Shown here: positions 1 through 8,037 of the stretch, one piece after another
Layout of the letters: every line of letters begins with the position of its first letter
Numbering within the stretch: position 1 is the stretch's first letter
NCBI GenBank assembly: GCA_905214615.1
Contig: CAJMMX010000056.1
Coordinates: 1 to 16,047 of the forward strand
Direction: 5' to 3'
Length of the DNA stretch: 16,047 nt
DNA from: an uncultured bacterium
Lineage (GTDB): Bacteria > Actinomycetota > Coriobacteriia > Coriobacteriales > Coriobacteriaceae
Notes under the pieces: model-generated
The model's database searches: none
Told to the model about the DNA's origin: nothing
The model's input: the letters and a program-made list of their open reading frames with translations, nothing else
Translations under genes and position numbers: made by a program

Positions 1-154
1 GGCCGGTGCCTACCATATGGAGTACTGGATTGAGCTGGGCATTCTGGCGAGCTACCTGATTCCGTCGCTGGCCCTTGGCGTCGTCTTCCGCCGCCCGGTC
101 ATCAAAGCCAACGACTGGATCATCGAAAAGCTGGAGTCGACTAAGTTGATCTAG
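1..154 (+). CDS. C-terminal fragment of a membrane protein, probably YhgE/Pip domain family (5' end outside window)
   Basis: An open frame runs in from the window edge and ends at TAG 152-154, giving about 50 residues. The fragment has one hydrophobic segment (IELGILASYLIPSLALGVVF), then a basic turn FRRPVIK and a short amphipathic tail ending in EKLESTKLI. A last transmembrane helix followed by a R(R/K)P.IK.N....EKLE.TKL tail is what I recall of the C-terminus of YhgE/Pip (phage infection protein-like, ABC-2-type) membrane proteins. The family is named from this tail alone, so the assignment is moderate. The gene starts upstream of the window. A strong intrinsic terminator about 95 nt downstream closes its transcript. 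Confidence 0.6.
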   Translation, partial: AGAYHMEYWIELGILASYLIPSLALGVVFRRPVIKANDWIIEKLESTKLI

Positions 155-249
155 TTCAGCCAGGTAAACGCCGTCGGAACATCGAGATCTTCCAGTTTGA
201 TACTTTATTATGCTGGATTGCGATGCAACACCGGTTGTTGCTACAGTAG

Positions 250-286
250 CGGGGCGTGCCGGGGGTCCGGCGCGTCCCGTTTTTAT
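250..286 (+). terminator. Rho-independent terminator after the YhgE/Pip-like gene
   Basis: Bases 250-262 pair with 267-279 as a 13-bp stem, every position paired with two G-T wobbles. The loop is 4 nt, and a T-rich tract starts at 280 (TTTTTATTT). It lies between the upstream partial gene and the DMT transporter, so the transporter should have its own promoter. A smaller hairpin (GCAACA/TGTTGC, about 225-241) precedes it. Confidence 0.8.
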
Positions 287-355
287 TTGACCATGAGGCG
301 GCACGCAGCCATACGCGTGCGGACACCACGCCCAGATTGAGTGTGAGGATGTTCC

Positions 356-1339
356 ATGGCCCAATACGCTGCCAACGAAATCGAAAACTTGCCCGATAGC
401 CCAGTAGCCCGTGAGGATTTGGGCGCGGGCGGTATTCCCCGGGGCGCCGGCGCACGCTCTCCGCTGTTCTGGAAGGTTCTGCTCCTTTCGGTGGCGGTCA
501 TCTGGGGCTACTCCTTTACCACTATGAAGGACGCACTCGGCACCATTCCGGTGTTCGCGCTGCTCTATGTACGTTTTCTGCCCGCAGCGTTGGTCATGTT
601 TGCCGTCTTCCACAAGCGCATCATCGCGCACCTCAACGCTCGCAACCTGATCGTTGGCCTGAGTATGGGCGTGCTCATGTGGGCGGCCTATGCGTTGCAG
701 ACGGTCGGTCTGGCACATACTACGGCGGGCAAGAATGCTTTTTTGACGGGCACGTATTGCATCCTTGTGCCGTTCGCGAGCTATTTCCTGAGCGGCGAAA
801 AGCTCACGCGCTACAACTTGGGTGCCGCGCTGCTGTGCCTAGCGGGCATTGGCCTCGTCGCACTCGATAGCGTTGAATTCAACATTGGTGACGTCATTAC
901 GCTGGCGGGTGCGGCCTTTTTCGCCATCCAGATGGCGGTGACTGCCAAGTACGGTCGCAAAATGGACATCAACGTCATCACGTTTTGGATGTTTGTGGGC
1001 AACGGCGTGCTGAGCCTGGCAACGTCGCTGCTATTCGAGACCCAAGCGCCTCTGTCCGTGTGGACGCCGAGCTTTATCAGTGCGATGGCGTTTCTCTCGG
1101 TGGGCTGCACATGCGCGGCTCTGCTCATCCAAAACGTCGGCCTGGCGCATGTCCCGGCCTCGACGGGCTCGCTGCTCCTTTCGATGGAGTCGCCTTCGGG
1201 TGTGCTGTTCTCGGTGCTGCTGATGGGGGAGGCGCTCACCTCGCGCCTGCTCGCCGGCTTTGCGCTCATCTTCCTGTCGATTATCTTGAGCGAGACTCAC
1301 TTCGATTTTTTGCGTCGAAAGCCGCGCCCGCAATTGTAA
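356..1339 (+). CDS. EamA/DMT-superfamily transporter (drug/metabolite exporter type)
   Basis: Integral inner-membrane protein of 327 aa, the usual size for a ten-helix EamA protein. After a hydrophilic N-terminus of about 37 residues the first helix carries the typical WGYSFTTMKDAL signature. Two EamA repeats follow: roughly residues 40-170 (including a GLAHTTAGKNAFLTGTY stretch and a conserved GEKL at the end of a helix) and 180-315 (including GLAHVPASTGSLLLSMES and GEAL). The tail is basic (RRKPRPQL). ATG 356 is preceded by GAGGA at a normal distance. The gene is flanked by terminators on both sides and is therefore probably monocistronic. The substrate cannot be read from the sequence; family members export amino acids, nucleotides or metabolites. 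Confidence 0.88.
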   Translation: MAQYAANEIENLPDSPVAREDLGAGGIPRGAGARSPLFWKVLLLSVAVIWGYSFTTMKDALGTIPVFALLYVRFLPAALVMFAVFHKRIIAHLNARNLIVGLSMGVLMWAAYALQTVGLAHTTAGKNAFLTGTYCILVPFASYFLSGEKLTRYNLGAALLCLAGIGLVALDSVEFNIGDVITLAGAAFFAIQMAVTAKYGRKMDINVITFWMFVGNGVLSLATSLLFETQAPLSVWTPSFISAMAFLSVGCTCAALLIQNVGLAHVPASTGSLLLSMESPSGVLFSVLLMGEALTSRLLAGFALIFLSIILSETHFDFLRRKPRPQL

Positions 1340-1351
1340 ACAACTTGTTGC

Positions 1352-1377
1352 GCCGCCCTCCCGGGGCGGCATTTTTT
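1352..1377 (+). terminator. Rho-independent terminator of the DMT transporter gene
   Basis: GCCGCCC (1352-1358) pairs with GGGCGGC (1364-1370) over a 5-nt loop, followed by ATTTTTT. It starts 12 nt after the stop codon. Confidence 0.85.
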
Positions 1378-1403
1378 ATGCCTCGCCCTTAAAGTAGTAC
1401 CTT

Positions 1404-1425
1404 GCACTTTACGCTATCAAAGTGC
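1404..1425. promoter_or_regulatory. Possible operator: inverted repeat upstream of the M20D amidohydrolase
   Basis: GCACTTT (1404-1410) and AAAGTGC (1419-1425) form a perfect 7-bp inverted repeat with an 8-nt spacer. It lies between the preceding terminator and the gene's ribosome binding site, where an operator would be expected. There is no T tract, so it is not a terminator. No clear promoter hexamers were found. Function is inferred from position only. Confidence 0.35.
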
Positions 1426-1455
1426 TTGCTGCAAAAACGATACTGGAGGGCATCT

Positions 1456-2751
1456 ATGGCACCAGCTTTGTCCGATCTTCAACCGCAATCAGCGCCCAAG
1501 GCCACCGCAGCGGCGCAGACCGCTATCGGTGACGGTCTCGTTGCAGAAGCTCAGGCTTTTGCAGACGAGCTCGCTGCGTGGCGACACGATCTCCACCAGA
1601 TGCCCGAGCTGGGTAATAGCCTCCCACAGACCTCTGCGTATATCCAAGCGCGCCTGACTGAGATGGACATCCCATTTGCCACGCTCGTTGATGGTTCCTG
1701 CGTTGTGGGCCTTGTCGGCGCCGGTGCCGCCGCGGCCCAAGGCAATGGCGTCTGCACGGACGAGCAGGCCGGTACGGTCATCATGCTCCGTGGCGACATG
1801 GATGCCCTGCCCGTTGCCGAAGAGTCAGGTGAGCCTTTCGCCTCTACGAACGGCTGCATGCACGCATGCGGACACGATATGCACGCAACGGCGTTGCTTG
1901 GAGCGGCGCGCCTGCTCAAGGCCCGCGAGTCCGCGCTTGTTGATGCCAACGCCACGGTTAAGCTGCTGTTCCAGCCGGGCGAGGAAACCTTTGAGGGTGC
2001 CCGCGCCGCCATCGCCGACGGTCTGCTGCAGAACCCGCGCCCCCAGGTCGCCTTTGCCATGCATGTCAATAGCCAGTCGCCGCTTGGCCTGGTGCTCTAC
2101 GGCAGCCCGGCGCTCTCGGGCGTGTACGGTTTTCGCATCACGCTTCAGGGCAAGGGCGGCCATGGCTCGAGCCCCGAGATCTGCATCGACCCCATCACGG
2201 CCGGCGTCCATGTGCATCTGGCGCTTCAGGAGCTCATCTCCCGCGAGGTGCCGGCGGCCAAGGAGGTCGCGCTTACCGTTGGCAAGTTCGCCGGCGGTCA
2301 GGCCGCAAATGTCATCCCCGACACTTGTGTGCTCGAGGGAACGCTGCGTGGCTTCGACGTCGAGCTCATGGAGCGCCTCAAGACCCGCATCGCGGAGGTC
2401 GTCAAAGGCGTTGCCACGACCTATCGTACGCCGGCGACTATCGAGACACTCTCGGATGTTCCCCCGCTCGTACTCGACGACGGCATGACGCAGGCGTCGC
2501 TTGGCTACGTGGGCGCGGTGCTGCCCAAGTCCGCCTTCCTGCCGCTGTTCCACGCCATGGCGAGCGAGGACTTCGCGTTGATCTCGAGCGAGATCCCGAG
2601 CGCGTACTTTACCGTGGGCGCTGCTGTGACTGATACGGACGAGCATTTTGCTCAGCATCATCCCAAGGCACGTTTTAGCGATGCCGAGCTTCCCCTTGGC
2701 GCCGCGGCTTATGCCGCCGTCGCTTTGGGCTACATCGCCGACCACCGGTAG
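1456..2751 (+). CDS. M20D-family metallo-amidohydrolase (HipO/AbgB-like)
   Basis: Cytosolic zinc- or manganese-dependent amidohydrolase of 431 aa, within the family range. Visible metal-site motifs are RGDMDALP (112-119), HACGHDMHA (136-144, Cys138 and His140 as ligands), PGEETFEGA (174-182, Glu177), AMHV (His203) and FHAMASEDF (His366). GKGGHGSSPE (233-241) and GGQAANVIPD (280-289) belong to the dimerisation (lid) domain. Family members cleave N-acyl or peptide bonds of amino-acid conjugates such as hippurate, N-acetyl-amino acids or aminobenzoyl-glutamate; the exact substrate is not visible. ATG 1456 is chosen because GGAGGG precedes it at good spacing and family homology begins soon after; an in-frame upstream start at 1402 lacks such a site. 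The adjacent MFS remnant at 2791 may once have been its transporter. Confidence 0.9.
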   Translation: MAPALSDLQPQSAPKATAAAQTAIGDGLVAEAQAFADELAAWRHDLHQMPELGNSLPQTSAYIQARLTEMDIPFATLVDGSCVVGLVGAGAAAAQGNGVCTDEQAGTVIMLRGDMDALPVAEESGEPFASTNGCMHACGHDMHATALLGAARLLKARESALVDANATVKLLFQPGEETFEGARAAIADGLLQNPRPQVAFAMHVNSQSPLGLVLYGSPALSGVYGFRITLQGKGGHGSSPEICIDPITAGVHVHLALQELISREVPAAKEVALTVGKFAGGQAANVIPDTCVLEGTLRGFDVELMERLKTRIAEVVKGVATTYRTPATIETLSDVPPLVLDDGMTQASLGYVGAVLPKSAFLPLFHAMASEDFALISSEIPSAYFTVGAAVTDTDEHFAQHHPKARFSDAELPLGAAAYAAVALGYIADHR

Positions 2752-2790
2752 CACCCAATCTTGCTACTCGTTTGCTTAAAAAGGAACAGT

Positions 2791-3199
2791 ATGTCTCAGC
2801 AACGTAAGTTCTTCCCCGGCTGGCTCGTGGTGGCCTCCGGCTTTGTGATCATGGCCACGTGCTACACCATTTTCGTCAACTGCATGAGCCTGTTCCAGCC
2901 GTTGATCGTCAGCGACCTGGGCATTTCCCTTGCGCAGTACACCATCTCCAACGCCCACTATCGCTGCGTCTAAGCAGTTTGGCATGGCCGACCTGGGTAA
3001 GGTCACGGGCACCATTACCTCGCTCGAGATGGTTGGCGGCACGGTGGGCGCCATCGTCTCGGGAATACTGTTCGATGCCACGGGCTCCTTTACGAGCACA
3101 TGGATCGTGTGTCTGGCGTGCTCGGTGGCAATGCTGGTGTTCCTGCTGGCGTCTGAGCCCATCGCGGCTAAGCTGCGCGCGAGCGTGGCGGGGGAGTAG
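2791..3199 (+). pseudogene. MFS transporter remnant, internally deleted and frameshifted
   Basis: A good ribosome site (AAAGGAACAG) precedes ATG 2791, followed by a typical MFS N-terminus: FFPGWLVVASGFVIMATCYT, a first helix, then SDLGISLAQYTISNA. The frame then stops at TAA 2971-2973. In the +1 frame, from about 2954, the C-terminal end of an MFS protein continues: ASKQFGMADLGKVTGTITSL, two hydrophobic helices, and a stop at 3197-3199. Together only about 135 residues remain of a family normally near 400, so about two thirds, including helices 2 to about 9, is missing. The junction lies near 2951-2970. Both flanks keep good coding quality, which points to a fairly recent deletion. It sits 39 nt after the amidohydrolase and was probably its operon partner. 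Confidence 0.75.
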
Positions 3200-3235
3200 G
3201 GACGACGTCGCTCGTAGCTCTTTGCCCCGTTTTGT

Positions 3236-3299
3236 CCGTGGCTGCCTTGGAAGCCGAATGGATGCTCGTACCGTCATTCGGTTTCCCATGTAGCCACGG
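3236..3299. repeat. Long imperfect inverted repeat (hairpin 1 of 3 before hisS)
   Basis: Arms 3236-3260 and 3275-3299 (25 nt each) pair at 23 of 25 positions, counting two G-T wobbles, around a 14-nt loop. No T tract follows, so it is not a classical terminator. It is the first of three hairpins in the 304-nt gene-free stretch 3200-3503 between the MFS remnant and hisS. That stretch otherwise holds only the hisS promoter box; I see no gene in it. Confidence 0.6.
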
Positions 3300-3320
3300 G
3301 CTCAAGAGATGACCCGAAGT

Positions 3321-3361
3321 CTTTCCGTCCAACGGATTTTGTGATCCGAAGAGGCGGAAGG
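3321..3361. repeat. Imperfect inverted repeat (hairpin 2 of 3 before hisS)
   Basis: CTTTCCG (3321-3327) pairs with CGGAAGG (3355-3361), and CGGAT (3333-3337) pairs with ATCCG (3344-3348). The stem is interrupted by a small internal loop. It is weaker than its two neighbours and is supported mainly by being in series with them. Confidence 0.4.
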
Positions 3362-3378
3362 ATTGCAGATTGCACACC

Positions 3379-3438
3379 GCGGCGGCGCATCTGGCCGAAC
3401 GAGTCCCCATCCCCTCGTTCGGTCAGATGCACCGCCGC
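3379..3438. repeat. Long inverted repeat (hairpin 3 of 3) abutting the hisS promoter
   Basis: Arms 3379-3403 and 3414-3438 are 25 nt each and pair at 24 positions (one wobble, one C-A mismatch) around a 10-nt loop. A T-rich but interrupted stretch (TGTTTGTGTTTG) follows, so it may end transcription arriving from upstream. Its right arm covers the place where a -35 element would sit for the TATAAT box at 3456, so it may also act as an operator. Confidence 0.65.
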
Positions 3439-3455
3439 TGTTTGTGTTTGTGCCG

Positions 3456-3461
3456 TATAAT
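3456..3461 (+). promoter_or_regulatory. Probable -10 box of hisS
   Basis: A perfect TATAAT lies 42 nt upstream of the hisS ATG in the context TGCCGTATAATG. No good -35 hexamer stands 16-18 nt upstream; that position is occupied by the right arm of the hairpin ending at 3438. The ppc promoter has a very similar context (GTGCCTATAATGG). Confidence 0.5.
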
Positions 3462-3503
3462 GACCACTACCTATGACGCGATACAAAAGAAAGGTGTTTG
3501 CCC

Positions 3504-4817
3504 ATGCAGGCACAGAAGGCGGAGGGAACCCGCGACCTTATCGGCGCTGAGATGCGCGCTTGGCAAAAGATGCAGCAGATCGCTGCCGGCGTGTTCGAGC
3601 CGTTTGGCTTTAAGCCCATCGAGACGCCCGCCATCGAGCAGGTGGACGTGTTTGTCCACGGCATCGGCCAGTCGACCGACGTCGTGCGCAAGGAGATGTT
3701 CCGCGTGTTTAGCGGCGCCAACCTGGAGCGCGTCTTTACCGAGGGCACCGATACCAAGCTCAAGCCCAAGCAGCGCCTGGCGCTTCGTCCCGAGGGCACG
3801 GCTGGCGTGGTGCGCGCCGTCGTGGAGAACAACTTGGTGCCCCAGGGCTCCACGCCGTTTAAGGCTTACTACGCCGAGGCCATGTTCCGTGGCGAGCGTC
3901 CCCAGAAGGGTCGCCTGCGCCAGTTCCACCAGGTGGGCATCGAGTGGCTCGGTGCTCCCGATCCGGCGGCAGACGCCGAGTGCATCATTATGCTCATGGA
4001 GTTTTACAAGCGCCTGGGCTTCGATCTGTCCAAGCTCCGTCTGCTCATTAACTCGATGGGCGATGCCCAATGCCGTCCGGCCTATCGCGAGCAGGTTAAG
4101 CAGTTCATTCTCGACCATGCCGATGAGATGTGCGACGAGTGCCGCGAGCGCGCCGAGCTTAACCCGCTGCGCGCCTTCGACTGCAAGAACGACCACTGCC
4201 GCGAGATCATGGCCGACGCCCCGCTGATGGGCGACAACCTGTGCGATGAGTGCCGCGAGCACTACGAGCAGGTCAAGCGCTATCTGGACGCCGCCGGTAT
4301 CGAGTACGTCGAGGATCCCACCCTGGTGCGTGGCCTGGACTACTACACCCGTACCGTCTTTGAGGTCGAGGCTCCCGGCGCCGGTGTCGGCTCCATCGGT
4401 GGCGGCGGTCGCTATGACGGCTTGGTCGAGCTCGAGGGCGGCAAGCCCACGGCCGGCGTCGGCTTCGCCGTCGGTTTTGAGCGCGCCCTGCTGGCCCTGC
4501 AGGCCTTTGGCAGCGACCTGGGCGCCGATGAGACCCCGTGCGTCTACGTTGCCAACGCCGGCAAGGATCTGCGTCAGAACGTCTTTGCCATTACGCAGCA
4601 GCTTCGCGCCGCAGGGATCGTGACCGAGGCCGACTACCAGGGTCGTTCGCTCAAGGCCCAGTTTAAGCAGGCCGACAAGGTGGGCGCCAAGCTCATCCTG
4701 GTCCTGGGTGGCGACGAGCTTGCCGCCGGCAAGGTCAAGGTGCGCGACATGCAGAGTCACGACGAGGTTCTCGTCGATTTGGCCAACGTGGTCGAGGCGG
4801 TTCGCGAGCGCCTGTAG
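3504..4817 (+). CDS. hisS: Histidine--tRNA ligase
   Basis: Class II aminoacyl-tRNA synthetase of 437 aa that charges tRNA-His with histidine in the cytosol. Motif 2 is visible in AEAMFRGERPQKGRLRQFHQ (from residue 124). The histidine-specific motif LVRGLDYYTRTVFEV starts at 274, and GGGGRYDGL lies at 299-307. Motif 3 is GVGFAVGFERALLAL (318-332). LRPEGTAGVVRA (94-105) is also typical. The last 100 residues form the anticodon-binding domain. A cysteine-rich insertion (CDEC, CKNDHC, CDEC, residues 210-250) has paired cysteines that could bind a metal. ATG 3504 follows AAAGG at 9 nt. In many bacteria aspS directly follows hisS; here aspS lies about 9 kb away. Confidence 0.96.
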   Translation: MQAQKAEGTRDLIGAEMRAWQKMQQIAAGVFEPFGFKPIETPAIEQVDVFVHGIGQSTDVVRKEMFRVFSGANLERVFTEGTDTKLKPKQRLALRPEGTAGVVRAVVENNLVPQGSTPFKAYYAEAMFRGERPQKGRLRQFHQVGIEWLGAPDPAADAECIIMLMEFYKRLGFDLSKLRLLINSMGDAQCRPAYREQVKQFILDHADEMCDECRERAELNPLRAFDCKNDHCREIMADAPLMGDNLCDECREHYEQVKRYLDAAGIEYVEDPTLVRGLDYYTRTVFEVEAPGAGVGSIGGGGRYDGLVELEGGKPTAGVGFAVGFERALLALQAFGSDLGADETPCVYVANAGKDLRQNVFAITQQLRAAGIVTEADYQGRSLKAQFKQADKVGAKLILVLGGDELAAGKVKVRDMQSHDEVLVDLANVVEAVRERL

Positions 4818-4875
4818 CGCATGTTTTTTGAGCTGCGGGGCTGCTAACGTGCCCTGCTCATGGAGAGCGATTGTT

Positions 4876-4914
4876 ACGGGGGTGTTTCGCTTTTATGCGG
4901 AATGCCCCCGTTTG
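4876..4914 (+). terminator. Probable terminator of hisS
   Basis: Bases 4876-4890 pair with 4897-4911 as a continuous 15-bp stem (three G-T wobbles) around a 6-nt loop, about 60 nt after hisS. The following T run is short (three or four T), so termination may be moderate. Confidence 0.6.
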
Positions 4915-5025
4915 CGTATGCCGTCCACCGAGAAATACGACCATTTGGGGCAAAAACCCTTGCAATGCAGAAAATACTTTTGTGTGGTAAAGCGCAATCA
5001 GCTCCGAAAGTTTTTGCCGAGTGCC

Positions 5026-5031
5026 TATAAT
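5026..5031 (+). promoter_or_regulatory. Probable -10 box of ppc
   Basis: A perfect TATAAT in the context GTGCCTATAATGG lies 44 nt upstream of the chosen ppc start. No convincing -35 hexamer stands at 16-18 nt; the upstream stretch is A/T-rich (GAAAGTTTTTG). Confidence 0.5.
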
Positions 5032-5075
5032 GGATACCGCATGTTACGTGCATAGAAGGAGGAATGGGAGGAAAC

Positions 5076-7889
5076 GTGGCTGAGAACCTAAGCAACCAGT
5101 CTGTACCCGAAGCCGCGGCGCGCGTCGCTGCCGTGGTCAACCGCCTCGTTAACCGAATCGGCTCGAATGCCGAGTCCAAGGAGCGTCTCGCCGAGATCGA
5201 GATCCCCGAGGAGCTGCGCGACAATCTGGCGCTGTTCTTGCGCCTGGAGCGCCGTGTGCTTAGCGAGTATGATCCCGAGATCGCGGACCTGTTCGACAAG
5301 ATTTTGACAGCCGAGATTGTGGCCAATGCCGGCAACCCCGGTAGCCGTGCCGCTGACGAGGCCGTCGACGAGCAGGGCGTGCCCACCGCCGACGAGCCCA
5401 CCGCCGTGGCATTTCGTGAAGTCGTCGATCTGATCGATAGTCTGCCGCTCGATAAGCAGCAGGTTATCGTCCGCGCCTTTACGAGCTTCTTCCACCTGGC
5501 AAACCTGTCTGAGGAGAACTACCGTGTGGCGCAGCTGCGCGAGCGTGAGGCCGGTGCGTCGACCGATACCGAGGTCGATCCCGCCAACGAGCTCACCGTC
5601 GCCTATCACCAGCTGGTGAATGAGCTGGGCGTCGAGGGCGCCAACGAGCTGCTCGGCAAGCTTGAGTTCCACCCCGTCTTTACCGCGCATCCCACTGAGG
5701 CCCGTCGTAAGGCCGTCGAGGGCAAGATTCGCCGTATCTCCAACCTGCTGGAGGAGCGTCCGCGTCTGGGTGGCTCCGACCTGGTGGAGAACGAGCGCCA
5801 TATGCTGCAGGAGATCGACGCCCTGGTGCGTACGAGCCCCATCGCGCTCAAGAAGCCCACGCCGGTCGAGGAAGCCGATACCATCATCGACATCTTCGAT
5901 AACACGCTGTTCGACGTTATCCCTGTCATCTATCGTCGTTTTGACGACTGGGTGCTGGGCGACAAGGCCGGCACCGTGCCGCCGCTGTGCCCGGCGTTCT
6001 TCCATCCCGGCAGCTGGATCGGTTCCGACCGCGACGGTAACCCTAACGTCACCGCCAAGGTGAGCCGTGAGGTCGCCGCCAAGTACTTCACCCACATGGT
6101 GCTCAAGCTCGAGGACAAGTGCCGCCGCATTGGCCGCAACCTTACGCTCGAGGCCACCTACAGCAAGCCGTCTGCCGAGCTCATCAACCTGTGGAACCAT
6201 CAGGTCGAGATGAGTACCCAGTACACGGCTCGCGCCGAGCTGATTTCCGAGCACGAGCCGCATCGCGCCGTCATGCTCGTCATGGCCGACCGTCTGAACG
6301 CCACCGTGCGCCGTATCACCGACACCATGTACCACAGCGCCGATGAGTTCCTGGAGGACTTGCGCGTCGTCCAGCGCTCGCTGGCTGCCTGCGGTGCCGT
6401 CCGTGCTGCCTACGGCCCGGTCCAGACCATCATCTGGCAGGTTGAGTCCTTCGGCTTCCACATGGTCGAGATGGAGTTCCGTCAGCACTCCGTGGTGCAC
6501 GCCCGCGCCCTCAAGGATATCCACGAGAACGGTATCCATGGCGATCTGCAGCCCATGACGCGCGAGGTCATCGACACCTTCCGCGCTATCGGCTCCATCC
6601 AGAAGCGCTACGGCAAGAAGATGGCGCATCGCTACATCATCTCGTTCACCAAGAGCGCCCAGCATGTGGCCGACGTCTTTGAGCTTGCCCACCTGTCCTT
6701 TGCACACGAGGAAGACGTTCCCGAGCTCGATGTGATCCCGCTGTTTGAGCAGCTCGAGGACCTCGAGGGCTGCGTCGACGTGCTCGACCAGATGCTTACG
6801 CTGCCCGTGGTGCAAAAGCGCCTTGCCCAGACCAACCGTCGCATGGAGGTCATGCTGGGCTATTCCGACTCCTCCAAGGATGCCGGTCCTACCACGGCCA
6901 TGCTCGCGCTGCACTCCGCGCAGGAGCGCATTGCCAAGTGGGCCGAGAAGAACGATATCGACCTGGTGCTCATGCACGGTCGCGGCGGTGCCGTGGGCCG
7001 TGGCGGCGGTCCGGCCAACAAGGCCGTGCTGGCGCAGCCCAAGGGTTCGGTCAACTGCTTCTTTAAGCTCACCGAGCAGGGCGAGGTCATCTTTGCCCGT
7101 TACGGCAACCGCACGCTGGCTCAGCGTCATGTTGAGTCCGTTGCCGCCGCAACGCTTTTGCAGTCGGCCCCGAGTGTCGAGAAGACCAACACCGAGACCA
7201 CGCAGAAGTTCTGGGATATGGCCGAGAAGCTCAACGCCGCAAGCCACGAGCGCTATCTGGACCTGCTGAACACCGAGGACTTTACACCGTGGTTCTCGAC
7301 CGTGACGCCGCTGACCGAGGTCGGTCTGCTGCCGATTGGCTCGCGTCCCGCCAAGCGCGGCCTGGGCGCCAAGTCGCTTGATGACCTGCGTACCATTCCG
7401 TGGATCTTCAGCTGGAGCCAGGCGCGCATCAATCTGGCCGCTTGGTACGGCCTGGGCACCGCTTGCGAGCAGCTGGGCGATCTGGACCAGCTTAAGGCTG
7501 CCTACCAGGAGTGGCCGTTCTTCCGCACGTTCATCGACAACATCGAGATGTCGATCGCCAAGACCGACCAGCGCATCGCCAAGATGTATCTGCACCTGGG
7601 CGATCGCCAGGATCTGTCCGAGAAGGTCTTCACCGAGATGCAGCTCACCCGTAAGTGGGTCCTTGCCATCGTCGGTGACGAGTGGCCGCTGCAGCGCCGC
7701 CGCGTGCTCGGCTGCGCCGTTCGCGTGCGCAATCCCTACGTCGACGCCCTGTCCATCGCCCAAGTCCGCGCCCTTCGCGAGGTGCGTATGAACCAGGACG
7801 AGATGGCGGAGGAGAAGAAGGCCGAGTATATGAGCCTGATTCTTTCGACTGTGACCGGCGTCTCGGCAGGACTGCAGAACACGGGGTAA
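5076..7889 (+). CDS. ppc: Phosphoenolpyruvate carboxylase
   Basis: Carboxylates phosphoenolpyruvate with bicarbonate to oxaloacetate and phosphate, refilling the C4 pool in the cytosol. The protein is 937 aa, slightly longer than the E. coli enzyme (883). Visible signatures are VFTAHPTEARR (catalytic His near 205), GSWIGSDRDGNPNVT (about 313-327), MLGYSDSSKDAG (about 595), MHGRGGAVGRGGGPA (about 633-647) and the universal C-terminal QNTG. GTG 5076 is chosen because GGAGG lies 4 nt before it. An in-frame ATG at 5064 has AGGAGG almost touching it, too close for normal initiation. The two overlapping Shine-Dalgarno sequences could also allow mixed starts. It has its own promoter box upstream and ends 21 nt before a giant hairpin that probably terminates it. 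Confidence 0.96.
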   Translation: MAENLSNQSVPEAAARVAAVVNRLVNRIGSNAESKERLAEIEIPEELRDNLALFLRLERRVLSEYDPEIADLFDKILTAEIVANAGNPGSRAADEAVDEQGVPTADEPTAVAFREVVDLIDSLPLDKQQVIVRAFTSFFHLANLSEENYRVAQLREREAGASTDTEVDPANELTVAYHQLVNELGVEGANELLGKLEFHPVFTAHPTEARRKAVEGKIRRISNLLEERPRLGGSDLVENERHMLQEIDALVRTSPIALKKPTPVEEADTIIDIFDNTLFDVIPVIYRRFDDWVLGDKAGTVPPLCPAFFHPGSWIGSDRDGNPNVTAKVSREVAAKYFTHMVLKLEDKCRRIGRNLTLEATYSKPSAELINLWNHQVEMSTQYTARAELISEHEPHRAVMLVMADRLNATVRRITDTMYHSADEFLEDLRVVQRSLAACGAVRAAYGPVQTIIWQVESFGFHMVEMEFRQHSVVHARALKDIHENGIHGDLQPMTREVIDTFRAIGSIQKRYGKKMAHRYIISFTKSAQHVADVFELAHLSFAHEEDVPELDVIPLFEQLEDLEGCVDVLDQMLTLPVVQKRLAQTNRRMEVMLGYSDSSKDAGPTTAMLALHSAQERIAKWAEKNDIDLVLMHGRGGAVGRGGGPANKAVLAQPKGSVNCFFKLTEQGEVIFARYGNRTLAQRHVESVAAATLLQSAPSVEKTNTETTQKFWDMAEKLNAASHERYLDLLNTEDFTPWFSTVTPLTEVGLLPIGSRPAKRGLGAKSLDDLRTIPWIFSWSQARINLAAWYGLGTACEQLGDLDQLKAAYQEWPFFRTFIDNIEMSIAKTDQRIAKMYLHLGDRQDLSEKVFTEMQLTRKWVLAIVGDEWPLQRRRVLGCAVRVRNPYVDALSIAQVRALREVRMNQDEMAEEKKAEYMSLILSTVTGVSAGLQNTG

Positions 7890-7910
7890 TCGATAGCCCT
7901 GTAGTCGTCC

Positions 7911-8037
7911 GGGCCCGCCATCAGCTTACTTTTAAGCACGTCCTCGGACATGCAAGAAGCCCTCGCTGCGCACTTCGTGCGGCGAGGGTTTCTTGCGTCC
8001 TGCGGAGTGTGCCTATAAGTAAGCTGATGGCGGGCCC
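7911..8037. repeat. Giant hairpin element A (structured repeat, probable ppc terminator)
   Basis: A 127-nt near-continuous hairpin. The outer arms 7911-7931 and 8017-8037 are perfectly complementary over 21 bp. The middle pairs intermittently (7936-7939 with 8009-8012). The inner stem 7952-7966 / 7982-7996 is 15 bp with one wobble. The tip is CGCAC-TTC-GTGCG. The core 7940-8008 is nearly identical to 10529-10595 (element B), with changes on one arm matched by changes on the other. It begins 21 nt after the ppc stop. The gene-free stretch 7890-8419 holds this element, a 62-nt direct repeat pair and a separate terminator; I see no gene in it. Confidence 0.85.

Noticed and set aside
3200..3503. 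T-box riboswitch upstream of hisS
   Set aside because: No T-box sequence (GGTGGNACCGCG-type) or antiterminator arrangement is present, although the leader region has hairpins.
3471..4760. 429-codon minus-strand frame opposite hisS
   Set aside because: Same codon-bias effect; the product is low-complexity (Ala, Leu, Val, Gly) without motifs, while hisS motifs are complete on the plus strand.
5088..7763. Very long open frame (891 codons) on the minus strand opposite ppc
   Set aside because: It is the antisense shadow of a strongly coding GC-rich gene. Its translation has no recognisable domain, while the plus strand carries all PEP carboxylase motifs.
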